From an uncultured Eggerthellaceae bacterium (lineage in GTDB: Bacteria > Actinomycetota > Coriobacteriia > Coriobacteriales > Eggerthellaceae), in assembly GCA_905234785.1 (NCBI GenBank), contig CAJOIP010000017.1, forward strand, positions 88,494 through 124,954: a stretch of DNA of 36,461 nt, in the 5' to 3' direction. Shown piece by piece: positions 24,843 to 32,567 of this stretch (positions are counted from its first letter, which is position 1; each line of letters starts with the position of its first letter). The notes under the pieces are model-generated. The model worked only from the letters and a program-made list of their open reading frames with translations, was not told where the DNA came from and made no database searches. The position numbers were made by a program, and so were the translations under genes.

Positions 24843-27023
24843 ATGCAGCAAAACCCAGATCAGCAGGCAGAATTAAACGCTTCTTCTGTCATTCCGAGCG
24901 GAGCGCGAAGCGATTCCCCCTCTGTCATTCCGAGCGGAGCGCGAAGCGATTCCCCCTCTGTCATCCTGAGCGAAGCGCGAAGCGCGGAGTCGAAGGATCT
25001 CCCCCGATCCGGCAACGGGGGAGATCCTTTGCCTGCGGCTCAGGATGACATAAATGCCAGCGCTTGCGGTGGTGGCGGGAAAGCAACTACGGCGTCCTTC
25101 CCTTCAACCTTCCAGACGGGGCGCCACTACAAGGTGCACAAGTCGTATATCTGGGTGGCGCCGATCGTGGCGTTTTTCGCGGTGGTGCTCGTAACGCTTG
25201 CCAACGGCATGCAGGGATGGGTAGAGCTGGCGATGGCCATTCAAAGAGGCGACATCGCCGTGAACCCGCTGCTTGTCATCGGGATTGCCGTGCTGGGCGT
25301 CGTCGTGTTCGTCGGCCTGCTCGTCGGCCTGTACGCGCTGGCCTGGAAGAACATGTCGTACGTGTTCGACGAGCGCGAGTTCAGCTACTACTCGGGCATC
25401 ATCACCAAGCGCCGCGTGCACGTGCCGTACGCGCGCGTGCAATCGGTGAACCACCGCGCGTCGATCATTCAGCGCGTTTTCGGCGTGTGCACAGTGACGA
25501 TCGATTCGGCCGGCGGCTCGTCGAACAAGGGCGTGCGCGTGCCCTACCTGCGGTTGGAGACGGCCGAGCGCCTGCGCGCCGAGCTGTTCACGCGCAAGGC
25601 CGCCGTGGCGGCGGGTGCCGAGAACGCCCTCGTGTACATTCCGGAAGCCGACACCGATTCGCCCGAGGGAATGCAGGCAGAAGCCGCGCGCGTGGCTCAG
25701 CAACGCGCGCAAGCCCCTGTTGCGCCTGGCGCGCCTGTGCCATCGGTTGCGTCGGGTTCGACGAGCGCTGCGGCAGTTCGCTCGACCTGGGTGTGCCCGC
25801 AGTGCGGCGCGACCAACGACGTGAACTTCTGCGGCAATTGCGGCGCGCCTGCGCCGGCGACCGCGTCCGTCCAGGCGAACGCGCTTGACACGACGATGGG
25901 CGTCGTGGGCGATTGGCGCGGAGTGTACGGCGGCGCGGAATCGTTCGGCGAAGACCCCGTCACGCACGAATTCGGCCTTTCGAACCACGAGCTTCTGCTG
26001 ACGACCATCTCGCATGACACGCCCCTCTCGGTCGCGCTCATCGTGGGGCTGTCGCTGGTTGTCACGTTCGCGCTCGTGCTGCTCGTGCAAGACGAAGTCG
26101 CGGTTGCGCTTGCCCGGGTCGCCTTCCCCATAGTCGTGGGCATCACGGTTGTTTCCTGGGTGTTCGGCCTGCTGACCGTGCTGTTCTCGTACGGCAACTT
26201 CCGCGCCCGCCGCCGCGGCTCGCGCATCGAGGTGGAACGCGGCCTGCTTGCGCGCGAGTTCAGCGGCATCGACATCGAGCGCGTGCAGTCCGTCGAGATC
26301 CGCCAGTCGCTCATCCGCCGGCTCATCGGCTACTGCGAGGTGTCGCTCGGCCGCATCGATGCCGCAGGCGAGCAGGACAAGGGCAACAACAACTCGAAAG
26401 CAAACACGAAGGGCCTGGTCATCCACCCGTTCGTAAAAGTCGACCGTGTCGACGAAATCATTGACGGCCTGGCGCCCGAACTTGCTGACCGCCCGCGCCG
26501 CTCCGAATGCGCACAGCTTCCCAAACCGGCGCTGCGCCGCGCGTTGCTGCGCCGGTGCCTCTGGTTCAACTGGGTGCTTTGGATCGGCGTCGTCATCGCC
26601 GTTTTGTGGGGCGTGCTGGCTGTGCTGGGAAACACTGGCGCCATCCAGTTCGCCAGCGCTTCGGCGCATGCGCAATACGATTCGTTCATGACGGGTTCGC
26701 TCGTGCTGGTCATCGTCGCGTGCGCGGCCATCACCATCGGCCGCGGCGTGGGCGCGGTGCTGTGGGCACGTCATTCGGGCTACACGTGGAACCGCAAGTA
26801 CGCGCTCGTGCACAACGACGGGCTTTCCACGGAAACGAGCATCATCCCGCGCCAGAAGATTCAGTCGGCGGCGACGCGCAGCAACCCCTTCCAACGCAGG
26901 TTATCGCTTGTAACGTTGCGGGCCATCACCGCCGCCGGAACGCGCAGCACCACGACCAGCCTCATCGACGTGCCAGCCGAAGTCGGCGACGCATACCTCG
27001 ATTGGCTGAAACCCCGCCGTTAA
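24843..27023 (+). CDS. Large PH-domain membrane protein, YdbT-like, with zinc ribbon and repeat-derived N-terminus
   Basis: A 726-residue partner of the preceding protein with three bPH2 domains (about 172-250, 455-545, 648-724) and paired membrane helices before each (about 102-120 and 142-167; 396-416 and 427-449; 574-597 and 618-640). A zinc ribbon, C318-P-Q-C321 and C330-G-N-C333, is inserted in the linker between the first and second units, which is unusual for the family. Residues 16-67 are translated from a dispersed DNA repeat: VIPSGARSDSPS occurs twice, then VILSEARSAESKDL. ATG24843 is the only sensible start after the upstream stop; GAGG lies further upstream than usual. The unique part resumes near residue 88. 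Confidence 0.85.
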   Translation: MQQNPDQQAELNASSVIPSGARSDSPSVIPSGARSDSPSVILSEARSAESKDLPRSGNGGDPLPAAQDDINASACGGGGKATTASFPSTFQTGRHYKVHKSYIWVAPIVAFFAVVLVTLANGMQGWVELAMAIQRGDIAVNPLLVIGIAVLGVVVFVGLLVGLYALAWKNMSYVFDEREFSYYSGIITKRRVHVPYARVQSVNHRASIIQRVFGVCTVTIDSAGGSSNKGVRVPYLRLETAERLRAELFTRKAAVAAGAENALVYIPEADTDSPEGMQAEAARVAQQRAQAPVAPGAPVPSVASGSTSAAAVRSTWVCPQCGATNDVNFCGNCGAPAPATASVQANALDTTMGVVGDWRGVYGGAESFGEDPVTHEFGLSNHELLLTTISHDTPLSVALIVGLSLVVTFALVLLVQDEVAVALARVAFPIVVGITVVSWVFGLLTVLFSYGNFRARRRGSRIEVERGLLAREFSGIDIERVQSVEIRQSLIRRLIGYCEVSLGRIDAAGEQDKGNNNSKANTKGLVIHPFVKVDRVDEIIDGLAPELADRPRRSECAQLPKPALRRALLRRCLWFNWVLWIGVVIAVLWGVLAVLGNTGAIQFASASAHAQYDSFMTGSLVLVIVACAAITIGRGVGAVLWARHSGYTWNRKYALVHNDGLSTETSIIPRQKIQSAATRSNPFQRRLSLVTLRAITAAGTRSTTTSLIDVPAEVGDAYLDWLKPRR
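24887..25051 (+). repeat. Dispersed GTCATYCYGAGC repeat, copy 2, inside a coding region
   Basis: Two direct copies of a 36-bp unit starting GTCATTCCGAGCGGAG (24888 and 24924) are followed by a third diverged unit (GTCATCCTGAGCG at 24960) and a GGATCTCCCCC/GGGGGAGATCC palindrome, closing with CTCAGGATGACA. It lies wholly inside the large PH-domain gene and keeps its frame. Confidence 0.85.
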
Positions 27024-27051
27024 TCCGGCAGGCTGGGGCTTGTTGCCAAAA

Positions 27052-27152
27052 GCCGCAACGGGGGAGATCCCTCGCTAACGCTCGGTATGACAATTCAGAC
27101 CGCGGGCTCGAAGCCAGGCTACAACGGGGCCCCTCGCTAACGCTCGGGATGA
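27052..27152. repeat. Dispersed repeat remnants, copy 3
   Basis: GCAACGGGGGAGATCC at 27055 and two CTCGCTAACGCTCGG-TATGACA/GATGACA ends (near 27071 and 27133) are fragments of the same GGATCTCC/GTCAT family. They occupy the first part of the gap after the large PH-domain gene. Confidence 0.6.
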
Positions 27153-27180
27153 CATATGGGCATTTAATCAGCGTTTACCT

Positions 27181-27424
27181 GGGTGCAAAACCTTGAATTT
27201 CAGACACTTCGAGGTGCAGAAGTCTAATTCTCGTGCACGCGATGCACCAAATTGCGACTCTTGCACCCGGAAAGCCGCTGTTCGGCGGTTTCGAACTACC
27301 GTTTCCCCAGGTCAGCCGATTCGGCACATAGAAAGCCGGGTGCAAGAACCGCAATCTCGAACATCAACTGTTCCAAATTGCGACTCTTGCACCCGCGATG
27401 TCGAAAAACGGGGGTTGTGTACCC
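27181..27424. repeat. Repeat cluster C: 31-bp units and two 57-bp hairpins
   Basis: Forward units start at 27181 and 27212 (31 bp apart). A 57-bp palindrome (27212-27268), a 69-bp core with its own small hairpin around CCGCTGTTCGGCGG (27269-27337) and a second 57-bp palindrome (27338-27394) follow, then one reversed unit ending TACCC at 27424. The right hairpin matches that of cluster B at about 50 of 57 bases. As with A and B, the flanking genes are convergent. Confidence 0.88.
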
Positions 27425-27454
27425 GAAGCGCCGACGAGGGCGGACTTCACGTGA

Positions 27455-29959
27455 CTACGACCCCAGCTTGTCGGCCTCTTCCACCTCGAAGCCAAGTTCG
27501 CGGGCGGCATCTTGGCGCATCTTGTACTTCAGCACCTTGCCGGCGGCGTTCATGGGGAACGTGTCCACGAACTTGATGTAGCGCGGCACCTTGTGGCGGG
27601 CGATGCGCTGCTGCGCGAACGAGCGCATCTCGTCCTCGGTGGCCTCCTCGCCTTCCATCAGGATGATGCAGGCCATGGCCTCTTCGCCGTACTTATGGTC
27701 GGGCACGCCGATGACCTGGCAGTCGCTCACCTTCGGGTGCGTGATCATGAAGTCTTCGATTTCCTTGGGGTAGATGTTCTCGCCACCGCGGATGATCATG
27801 TCCTTGATGCGGCCGGTAACGCGGAAGTTGCCGTTCTCGTCGCGCATGACCAAGTCGCCCGAGTGCAGCCAGCCCTCTTCGTCAACGGTCTTGCGCGTGG
27901 CGTCGGGCATCTTGTAGTAGCCCTTCATGGTGTTGTAGCCGCGGCTGCAGAACTCGCCGGCCACGCCGTCGGGCATTTCCTCGCCCGTGCCGGGGTTGAT
28001 GATCTTGCACTGGATGTGCGGGTACTCGTAACCCACCGTTTCCACGCGCCAGTCGAGCGGGTCGGTCCAGGCGGTCATGACCGAGCCGGGCGCGCTCTCG
28101 GTCTGGCCGTACACGCTGACGATGCCGGTCATGTTCATCTCGTCGGGCTCGGCGGCGCGGCGCATCAGGTCGGGTGGGCAGCCGGCGCCGGCCATGATGC
28201 CCGTGCGCATGTGGCTGAAGTCGGTCTTGGCGTAGTCAGCGTGGTTGAACATGGCGATGAACATCGTCGGCACGCCGTTGAAGCAGGTGATCTTCTCGTT
28301 GGTGATGCACGACAGCGACGCCTTCGCACTGAAGTACGGCATGGGGCACATCGTGGTGCCGTGGGTCATCGATGACGTCATGGAAAGCGTCATGCCGAAG
28401 CAGTGGAACATGGGCACCTGGATCATCATGCGGTCGGCGGTGGAAAGGCCCATGCGGTCGCCGATGCACTTGCCGTCGTTCACGACGTTGCGGTGCGTCA
28501 GCATGACGCCCTTGGGGAAGCCCGTCGTGCCGGAGGTGTACTGCATGTTGCACACGTCGTCGGGACGGACGGCGTCGGCCATGCGCTGCACGGTTTCCAG
28601 CGGCACCGACTCGGCGCGGTCGAACGACTCCTCGAACGTCAGGCAGCCGGGCATGCTGAAGCCCACGGTTATGACGTTGCGCAGGAAGGGCAGCTTCTTG
28701 CAGTGCAGCGGCTTGCCGGGCTCGGTCTCGGCGATTTCGGGGCACAGCTCGTTGATGATGCCCACGTAGTCGGAGTCGAGCGCGCGGTCGATCATGACGA
28801 GCGTGTGCGTGTCGGACTGGCGCAGCAGGTACTCGGCCTCGTGGATCTTGTAGGCCGTGTTCACCGTGACGAGCACGGCGCCGATCTTCGTGGCGGCCCA
28901 GAACGTGATGTACCACGCGGGCACGTTCGTGGCCCAGATGGCCACCTTGCTGCCGGCTTTCACGCCCATGGAAACGAGCGCGCGGGCGAAGGTGTCCACG
29001 TCGTCACGGAATTCCTCGTACGTGCGCGTGTAGTCGAGCGTGGTGTACTTGAACGCCAGCTGGTCGGGGATTTCCTCGACCATCTTGTCGAGCACCTGGG
29101 GGAACGTGAGGTCGATGAGGTCGTACTTCTTCCAGATGTACTCGCCCGTGCCGTCGTGGTTCAGGTACAGCGGCTTGCGGCGGCCGCGCGTGTCGTCGAA
29201 ACGGCTCATGTAGTTCACGAAGTGCGGCAGGATGATGTCCATGTCGGTGAGGTCGCTCATCCATTCGGGCTTCCATTCCAGCGACACGAAGCCGTCGTAG
29301 TCGATGGAGGCGAGCGCGTCCACGACGTCGGCGATGGGCATGGTGCCCTCGCCCACCAGGTTGTAGGAGCCGTCGTCGTCGGAATCGCGCATGTGCACGT
29401 GCTTCACGTAGGCGCCCAGATTCTTGATGGTGTCGCTCGGGTCCTCGTCGTGGTCGCGGTAGGGGTGGTGCACATCCCAGAGCGCCGCCAGATAATCGCT
29501 CGCGTACTCGTCCATAAGGGCGGTCAGGCGCGCGGTGTCGCCGTAGATGCCGCTCGTCTCGATGAGCAGCACCATGCCGCGCTCCTCGGCGTAGGGCAGA
29601 AGCTCGTCGATGGCCGCGCGGGCGGCATCCTCGGTGCCGTGCTGGCCCTTCACGCAGACGTACTCGACGCCGGCCTGGGCCGCCACGTCGATGAGCTGCT
29701 TGGCGGTTTGCACGGTGTCGCCTGCCTGCGCGATGTCGATGGACGAATCGAGCACCGGCATCTGCAGGTCGCGCCCGCGCAGGTCGCGGGCCGTGGCGCG
29801 CAGGTTGTACGGGTCGAACGGGCCGCCCTTGCCCGAAAACTTCTCGTTGGCCAGCACGTCGTAGGGCTCGATGCCTTCGAAGCCCATGTCGATAGCGGTG
29901 CTGACCAGCTCATCCCAGGGGACGTCGCCCCATCCTCTTGTTGAAAACGATAGCCTCAT
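27455..29959 (-). CDS. Fusion: sugar-phosphate isomerase-like TIM barrel + acyl-CoA synthetase
   Basis: An 834-residue two-domain protein. Residues 1-255 form an AP-endonuclease-2/xylose-isomerase-like TIM barrel with the expected metal ligands Glu134 (LLIETSG), Asp162 (WDVHH), His188 (HVHMRD) and Glu228 (SLEWK). Residues 275-834 form a complete ANL-family AMP-forming acyl-CoA synthetase: P-loop YTSGTTGFPKG (474-484), YGQTE (617-621), HSGD (699-702), hinge GRIKDMIIRGGENIYPKE (716-733), and the C-terminal catalytic Lys808 in NAAGKVLK. Both halves look active. ATG29959 has AAGGAG upstream. Such a fusion would couple isomerisation or epimerisation of a polyol, sugar acid or keto acid to CoA activation, but the substrate is unknown. 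A LeuA-like gene lies 307 nt upstream on the same strand. Confidence 0.9.
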   Translation of the reverse strand: MRLSFSTRGWGDVPWDELVSTAIDMGFEGIEPYDVLANEKFSGKGGPFDPYNLRATARDLRGRDLQMPVLDSSIDIAQAGDTVQTAKQLIDVAAQAGVEYVCVKGQHGTEDAARAAIDELLPYAEERGMVLLIETSGIYGDTARLTALMDEYASDYLAALWDVHHPYRDHDEDPSDTIKNLGAYVKHVHMRDSDDDGSYNLVGEGTMPIADVVDALASIDYDGFVSLEWKPEWMSDLTDMDIILPHFVNYMSRFDDTRGRRKPLYLNHDGTGEYIWKKYDLIDLTFPQVLDKMVEEIPDQLAFKYTTLDYTRTYEEFRDDVDTFARALVSMGVKAGSKVAIWATNVPAWYITFWAATKIGAVLVTVNTAYKIHEAEYLLRQSDTHTLVMIDRALDSDYVGIINELCPEIAETEPGKPLHCKKLPFLRNVITVGFSMPGCLTFEESFDRAESVPLETVQRMADAVRPDDVCNMQYTSGTTGFPKGVMLTHRNVVNDGKCIGDRMGLSTADRMMIQVPMFHCFGMTLSMTSSMTHGTTMCPMPYFSAKASLSCITNEKITCFNGVPTMFIAMFNHADYAKTDFSHMRTGIMAGAGCPPDLMRRAAEPDEMNMTGIVSVYGQTESAPGSVMTAWTDPLDWRVETVGYEYPHIQCKIINPGTGEEMPDGVAGEFCSRGYNTMKGYYKMPDATRKTVDEEGWLHSGDLVMRDENGNFRVTGRIKDMIIRGGENIYPKEIEDFMITHPKVSDCQVIGVPDHKYGEEAMACIILMEGEEATEDEMRSFAQQRIARHKVPRYIKFVDTFPMNAAGKVLKYKMRQDAARELGFEVEEADKLGS

Positions 29960-29985
29960 GGCTCATGCTCCTTATCTCGTCTTAT

Positions 29986-30084
29986 TGTCATCCCGAGCCG
30001 AAGGCGAAGGATCTCGGGCTTTGCCCGCCCGCTTCGCGGAGATCCTTCGACTCCGCGCTACGCGCTCCGCTCAGGATGACAAAG
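29986..30084. repeat. Dispersed GTCATCCCGAGC...GATGACA repeat, copy 4
   Basis: GTCATCCCGAGCCGAAGGCG at the left, a central GGATCTCG...GGAGATCC palindrome and CTCAGGATGACAAAG at the right: a full-length copy of the intergenic repeat family, upstream of the fusion gene. Confidence 0.8.
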
Positions 30085-30256
30085 GGGGTCGCGTTCGCGC
30101 TCCGCTCAGGATGACAAAGGGGGTCGCGTTCGCGCTCAACCCGGGTGGCAAAGGGGGTCGCGTTCGCGCTCCACCCGGGTGGCAAAGGGGGTCGCGTTCG
30201 CGCTCCACCCGGGTGGCAAAGTGGGTCGCGTTCGCGCTTGGGCTCGGAATGACAAT
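30085..30256 (+). repeat. Tandem array of five 34-36 bp units
   Basis: Units start at 30085, 30120, 30154, 30188 and 30222, each opening (G/T)GGGTCGCGTTCGCGCT. The middle three end ACCCGGGTGGCAAAG, a variant of the GATGACAAAG end of the adjacent dispersed repeat. Together with that repeat it fills the gap between the LeuA-like and fusion genes. Confidence 0.88.
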
Positions 30257-30266
30257 GCGCGTTCTC

Positions 30267-31682
30267 CTAGTTCTGCTCCTCGTAGACGATCTTGTTCAGG
30301 GCGTTCACGTATGCGCGGATGGACGAGCCGATGATGTCGGTCGAGATGCCGCGGCCGGAGTACACCTTGTTTTCCCAGATGAGCTTCACCACGGTTTCGC
30401 CCATGGCCTCTTGGCCCTGCGTGACCGAGTTGACCTGGAAGTCGTCGAGCTCGTAGTGCTGACCGGCGATTTGCTCGAGCGCCAGGAAGGCGGCGTCGAT
30501 GGGGCCGTCGCCCACGCAGACGGCCTGCAGCTCTTCGTCGTCCTTGCGCACGCAGATGTTCGCGGTGGCCTTGATGCGGTTGCCCGAATTGATGACGTAG
30601 CTTTCCAGCTTGTACGTGGCCGGCACCTGCAGCGCGGCAGACGCCACGATGGCGTCGAGCTCGCGGCTGCCGACGCTTTCCTTCTTGGAAGCCACGCGCA
30701 AAAACGCCTCGTACACGGCGGCCTGGTCTTCGGGGGAAAGGTCGTAGCCGAGCCTGGCCACGCACTGCATGACGGCGTCCTGGTCGTCGCGTTCGGTAAG
30801 GACGATGGCCTCGTCGGCTTCTCGCACGCCCGTTTCGAACGGGGAGTACTGCTGGCGGCCCGATTCGCAAATCCACGTGACCTGGTTGATGGCGCGCTTC
30901 AGCTCGGTCGTGCGCACGGTGGTCGTGGCCTGGCAGGCGTCGGCCTTGTCGGTCAGGATCTTGCTCAGGCGGCCCAGCGACACGACGTCCATCGGGTACG
31001 TGGTGGCCTTCACCTCGCCCACGCCCTCGATGATGCCGGCGATGGCGCACGCGTCGGCCATGTACAGCTCGTCGGAGCACGAGATGCCCAGCGTGACGTC
31101 GGCCAGCGCGGGAATGTCGGCCTTCAGCGAGCGGATGAACTCGGCGAATTCCTCGGGCAGCATGGCGCCCACGGCATCGCACACCGTGACGGTGGTCGCG
31201 CCGGCTTCGATGGCGCGCGTGATGACCTCGCGCAGGTACGCGCCGTCTGCGCGCGTGGCGTCGCTGGCGATGAAGTCGACCTCGTCGGCGCGCTTGCGGC
31301 ACTCGGCGATGGTGGTGGCGATGTCTTCCAGCATGGCGTCGGCCTTCTTGCGGTAGACGTACTCCATGCGCGCGGGGCTGACGGCCGCCTTCACGATGAG
31401 CCGCGGATGGGCGGCTTCGGCCAGCGCGTTCCACACGGCTTCGATGTTCTCGACGTTCATCTGCACGGGCACGGCCAGCGTGCTGTTCTTCACGATTTGC
31501 GCAAGCGACTTGATGCGCAGGCTGTCGGCTTTGGGGTTCTCGATGCCCTCGACCTCGACGACGGACACGCCCAGGTGGTCCAGGAGCTTGGCCATTTCCA
31601 GCTTCTCCTTGAACGACAGCGACAGCTCGCGGCTGAACGACGCCCTGCGCATGGTGACATCGCTGATGCGTACTTCTCTCAT
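30267..31682 (-). CDS. LeuA-like (DRE-TIM) protein lacking the metal-binding histidines
   Basis: A 471-residue relative of 2-isopropylmalate/homocitrate/citramalate synthases: an N-terminal TIM barrel (about 1-280), a linker, and a C-terminal LeuA allosteric/dimer domain (about 345-465, with SYVINSGNRIKATANICV). Family features such as DATRADGAYL (141-150) and AGATTVTVCDAVG remain. The first motif, usually DTTLRDGEQ, reads SDVTMRRAS (Asp8 kept). The metal-binding HxHND motif is replaced by SCSDE (Ser201, Ser203, Asp204), and the following GERAGN loop is absent. Normal Claisen condensation chemistry is therefore doubtful; a changed metal site, lyase activity or regulatory role are possible. 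The frame is open to 31751; ATG31682 has AGGAAGG upstream at a rather long spacing. Confidence 0.8.
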   Translation of the reverse strand: MREVRISDVTMRRASFSRELSLSFKEKLEMAKLLDHLGVSVVEVEGIENPKADSLRIKSLAQIVKNSTLAVPVQMNVENIEAVWNALAEAAHPRLIVKAAVSPARMEYVYRKKADAMLEDIATTIAECRKRADEVDFIASDATRADGAYLREVITRAIEAGATTVTVCDAVGAMLPEEFAEFIRSLKADIPALADVTLGISCSDELYMADACAIAGIIEGVGEVKATTYPMDVVSLGRLSKILTDKADACQATTTVRTTELKRAINQVTWICESGRQQYSPFETGVREADEAIVLTERDDQDAVMQCVARLGYDLSPEDQAAVYEAFLRVASKKESVGSRELDAIVASAALQVPATYKLESYVINSGNRIKATANICVRKDDEELQAVCVGDGPIDAAFLALEQIAGQHYELDDFQVNSVTQGQEAMGETVVKLIWENKVYSGRGISTDIIGSSIRAYVNALNKIVYEEQN

Positions 31683-32149
31683 GATGATGCTCGCCTTCCT
31701 ATATGGTTGGATGAGTCTTGGGAGCAGGCCCGAAAACTCACCGTGGCTCAAAACGTTCGTGAACGATTTTCTACCTTTGCGCTGGGTTTTAGGGATAAGC
31801 CCTGAAACTCACCACAGATGTCCCGCGAATTTGAGCGGTCGCCAGCCACACGGGAGAAAACGGCGAAGGGGATTTATAAGGCGCGGACCCGCAAGAAGAC
31901 AAGGCGCAGGCGCGCCTAGATAAGCAGCAGGCTAAGAAGGAGGCTATGTCCGCTTGCGTTAATCATGCTGATGGCTAAGTATAACCATTTTCAACCACAA
32001 TGCACCAAAAATTTGAAAACGTGCACTTAGGGGCCTGCAACCGGATTGAAGCCGAGCTGAAGCCCGAGTTGAAACCCCGGGCTGAAACCCGCACCTCGCG
32101 CAGGCGGGCATCCCTAAAGTCGCGCACATCGAGCCGGTTTATATATGGT
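31683..32149. other. Intergenic region between LeuA-like gene and toxin-antitoxin operon
   Basis: No convincing gene. On the minus strand, a TATACT box (31984-31979) could start a ~300-nt leader for the LeuA-like gene, with two direct copies of GTGAGTTTTC/GTGAGTTTC near 31724 and 31812; I recognise no riboswitch or T-box core. On the plus strand, a short basic reading frame (31818-31919) and an adjacent frame ending at 31977 with DKAQARLDKQQAKKEA look like pieces of a decayed gene. The right part leads into the antitoxin promoter. Confidence 0.4.
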
Positions 32150-32167
32150 ATGCTTTACGTAAAGCAT
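32150..32167 (+). promoter_or_regulatory. 18-bp perfect palindrome, likely antitoxin operator
   Basis: ATGCTTTACGTAAAGCAT is a perfect palindrome 22 nt before the antitoxin ATG and overlaps a TATGCT -10-like hexamer. Ribbon-helix-helix antitoxins commonly repress their own operon through such sites. Confidence 0.65.
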
Positions 32168-32189
32168 TGCGAGAGAGCAAGGGGAAGAC

Positions 32190-32567
32190 ATGGCGACAGC
32201 CCAGATTAACGCACGAATCGATGCCGACGTTAAAGCACGCGGCGACCAAGCGCTGAGCAGCATCGGGTACACGCCCACGCGCATCATTCGCGCCGTGTGG
32301 GAATTCGCCGGCAAAAACGCGAACAACCGCAAGGCGCTACGCGCATGGGTCGAGTCGCTCGAAGACGATATGGCGAAAGCGCAACGCGAGGCAGAGCTTA
32401 AGGCGTGGGAGGAAAAGCTGGCGGAAGGGCCGCGCATCGTCGAACGCGCATATCGGGAAATGGGGATAGAGCACCCCAGGCCGCTGAACATGACAGACGA
32501 AGAGCTCCTCGAGGAAGCCCTTATGGAAAAGATGATGGAACGGGGGTTGTGGAATGACCCAGAATGA
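32190..32567 (+). CDS. RelB/DinJ-like ribbon-helix-helix antitoxin
   Basis: A 125-residue protein whose first ~45 residues match the RelB/DinJ ribbon-helix-helix fold: a short strand (AQINARIDADVKARGDQALSS) followed by GYTPTRIIRAVWEF. This part should dimerise and bind the upstream palindrome. The C-terminal ~75 residues are charged and helical and should wrap the toxin; they are longer than in most RelB proteins. AAGGGGAAG precedes the ATG. It overlaps the PIN toxin gene by 14 nt, the normal antitoxin-first layout. Confidence 0.82.
   Translation: MATAQINARIDADVKARGDQALSSIGYTPTRIIRAVWEFAGKNANNRKALRAWVESLEDDMAKAQREAELKAWEEKLAEGPRIVERAYREMGIEHPRPLNMTDEELLEEALMEKMMERGLWNDPE

Noticed and set aside
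30267..31682. Calling this gene leuA
   Set aside because: The metal-binding HxH motif and the RDGEQ and GERAGN motifs are missing, so 2-isopropylmalate synthase activity cannot be assumed from overall similarity.
32000..32209. Small ORF starting at 32000 upstream of the antitoxin
   Set aside because: It overlaps the operator and antitoxin start, has low-complexity Arg/Glu/Lys-rich content and no ribosome site.
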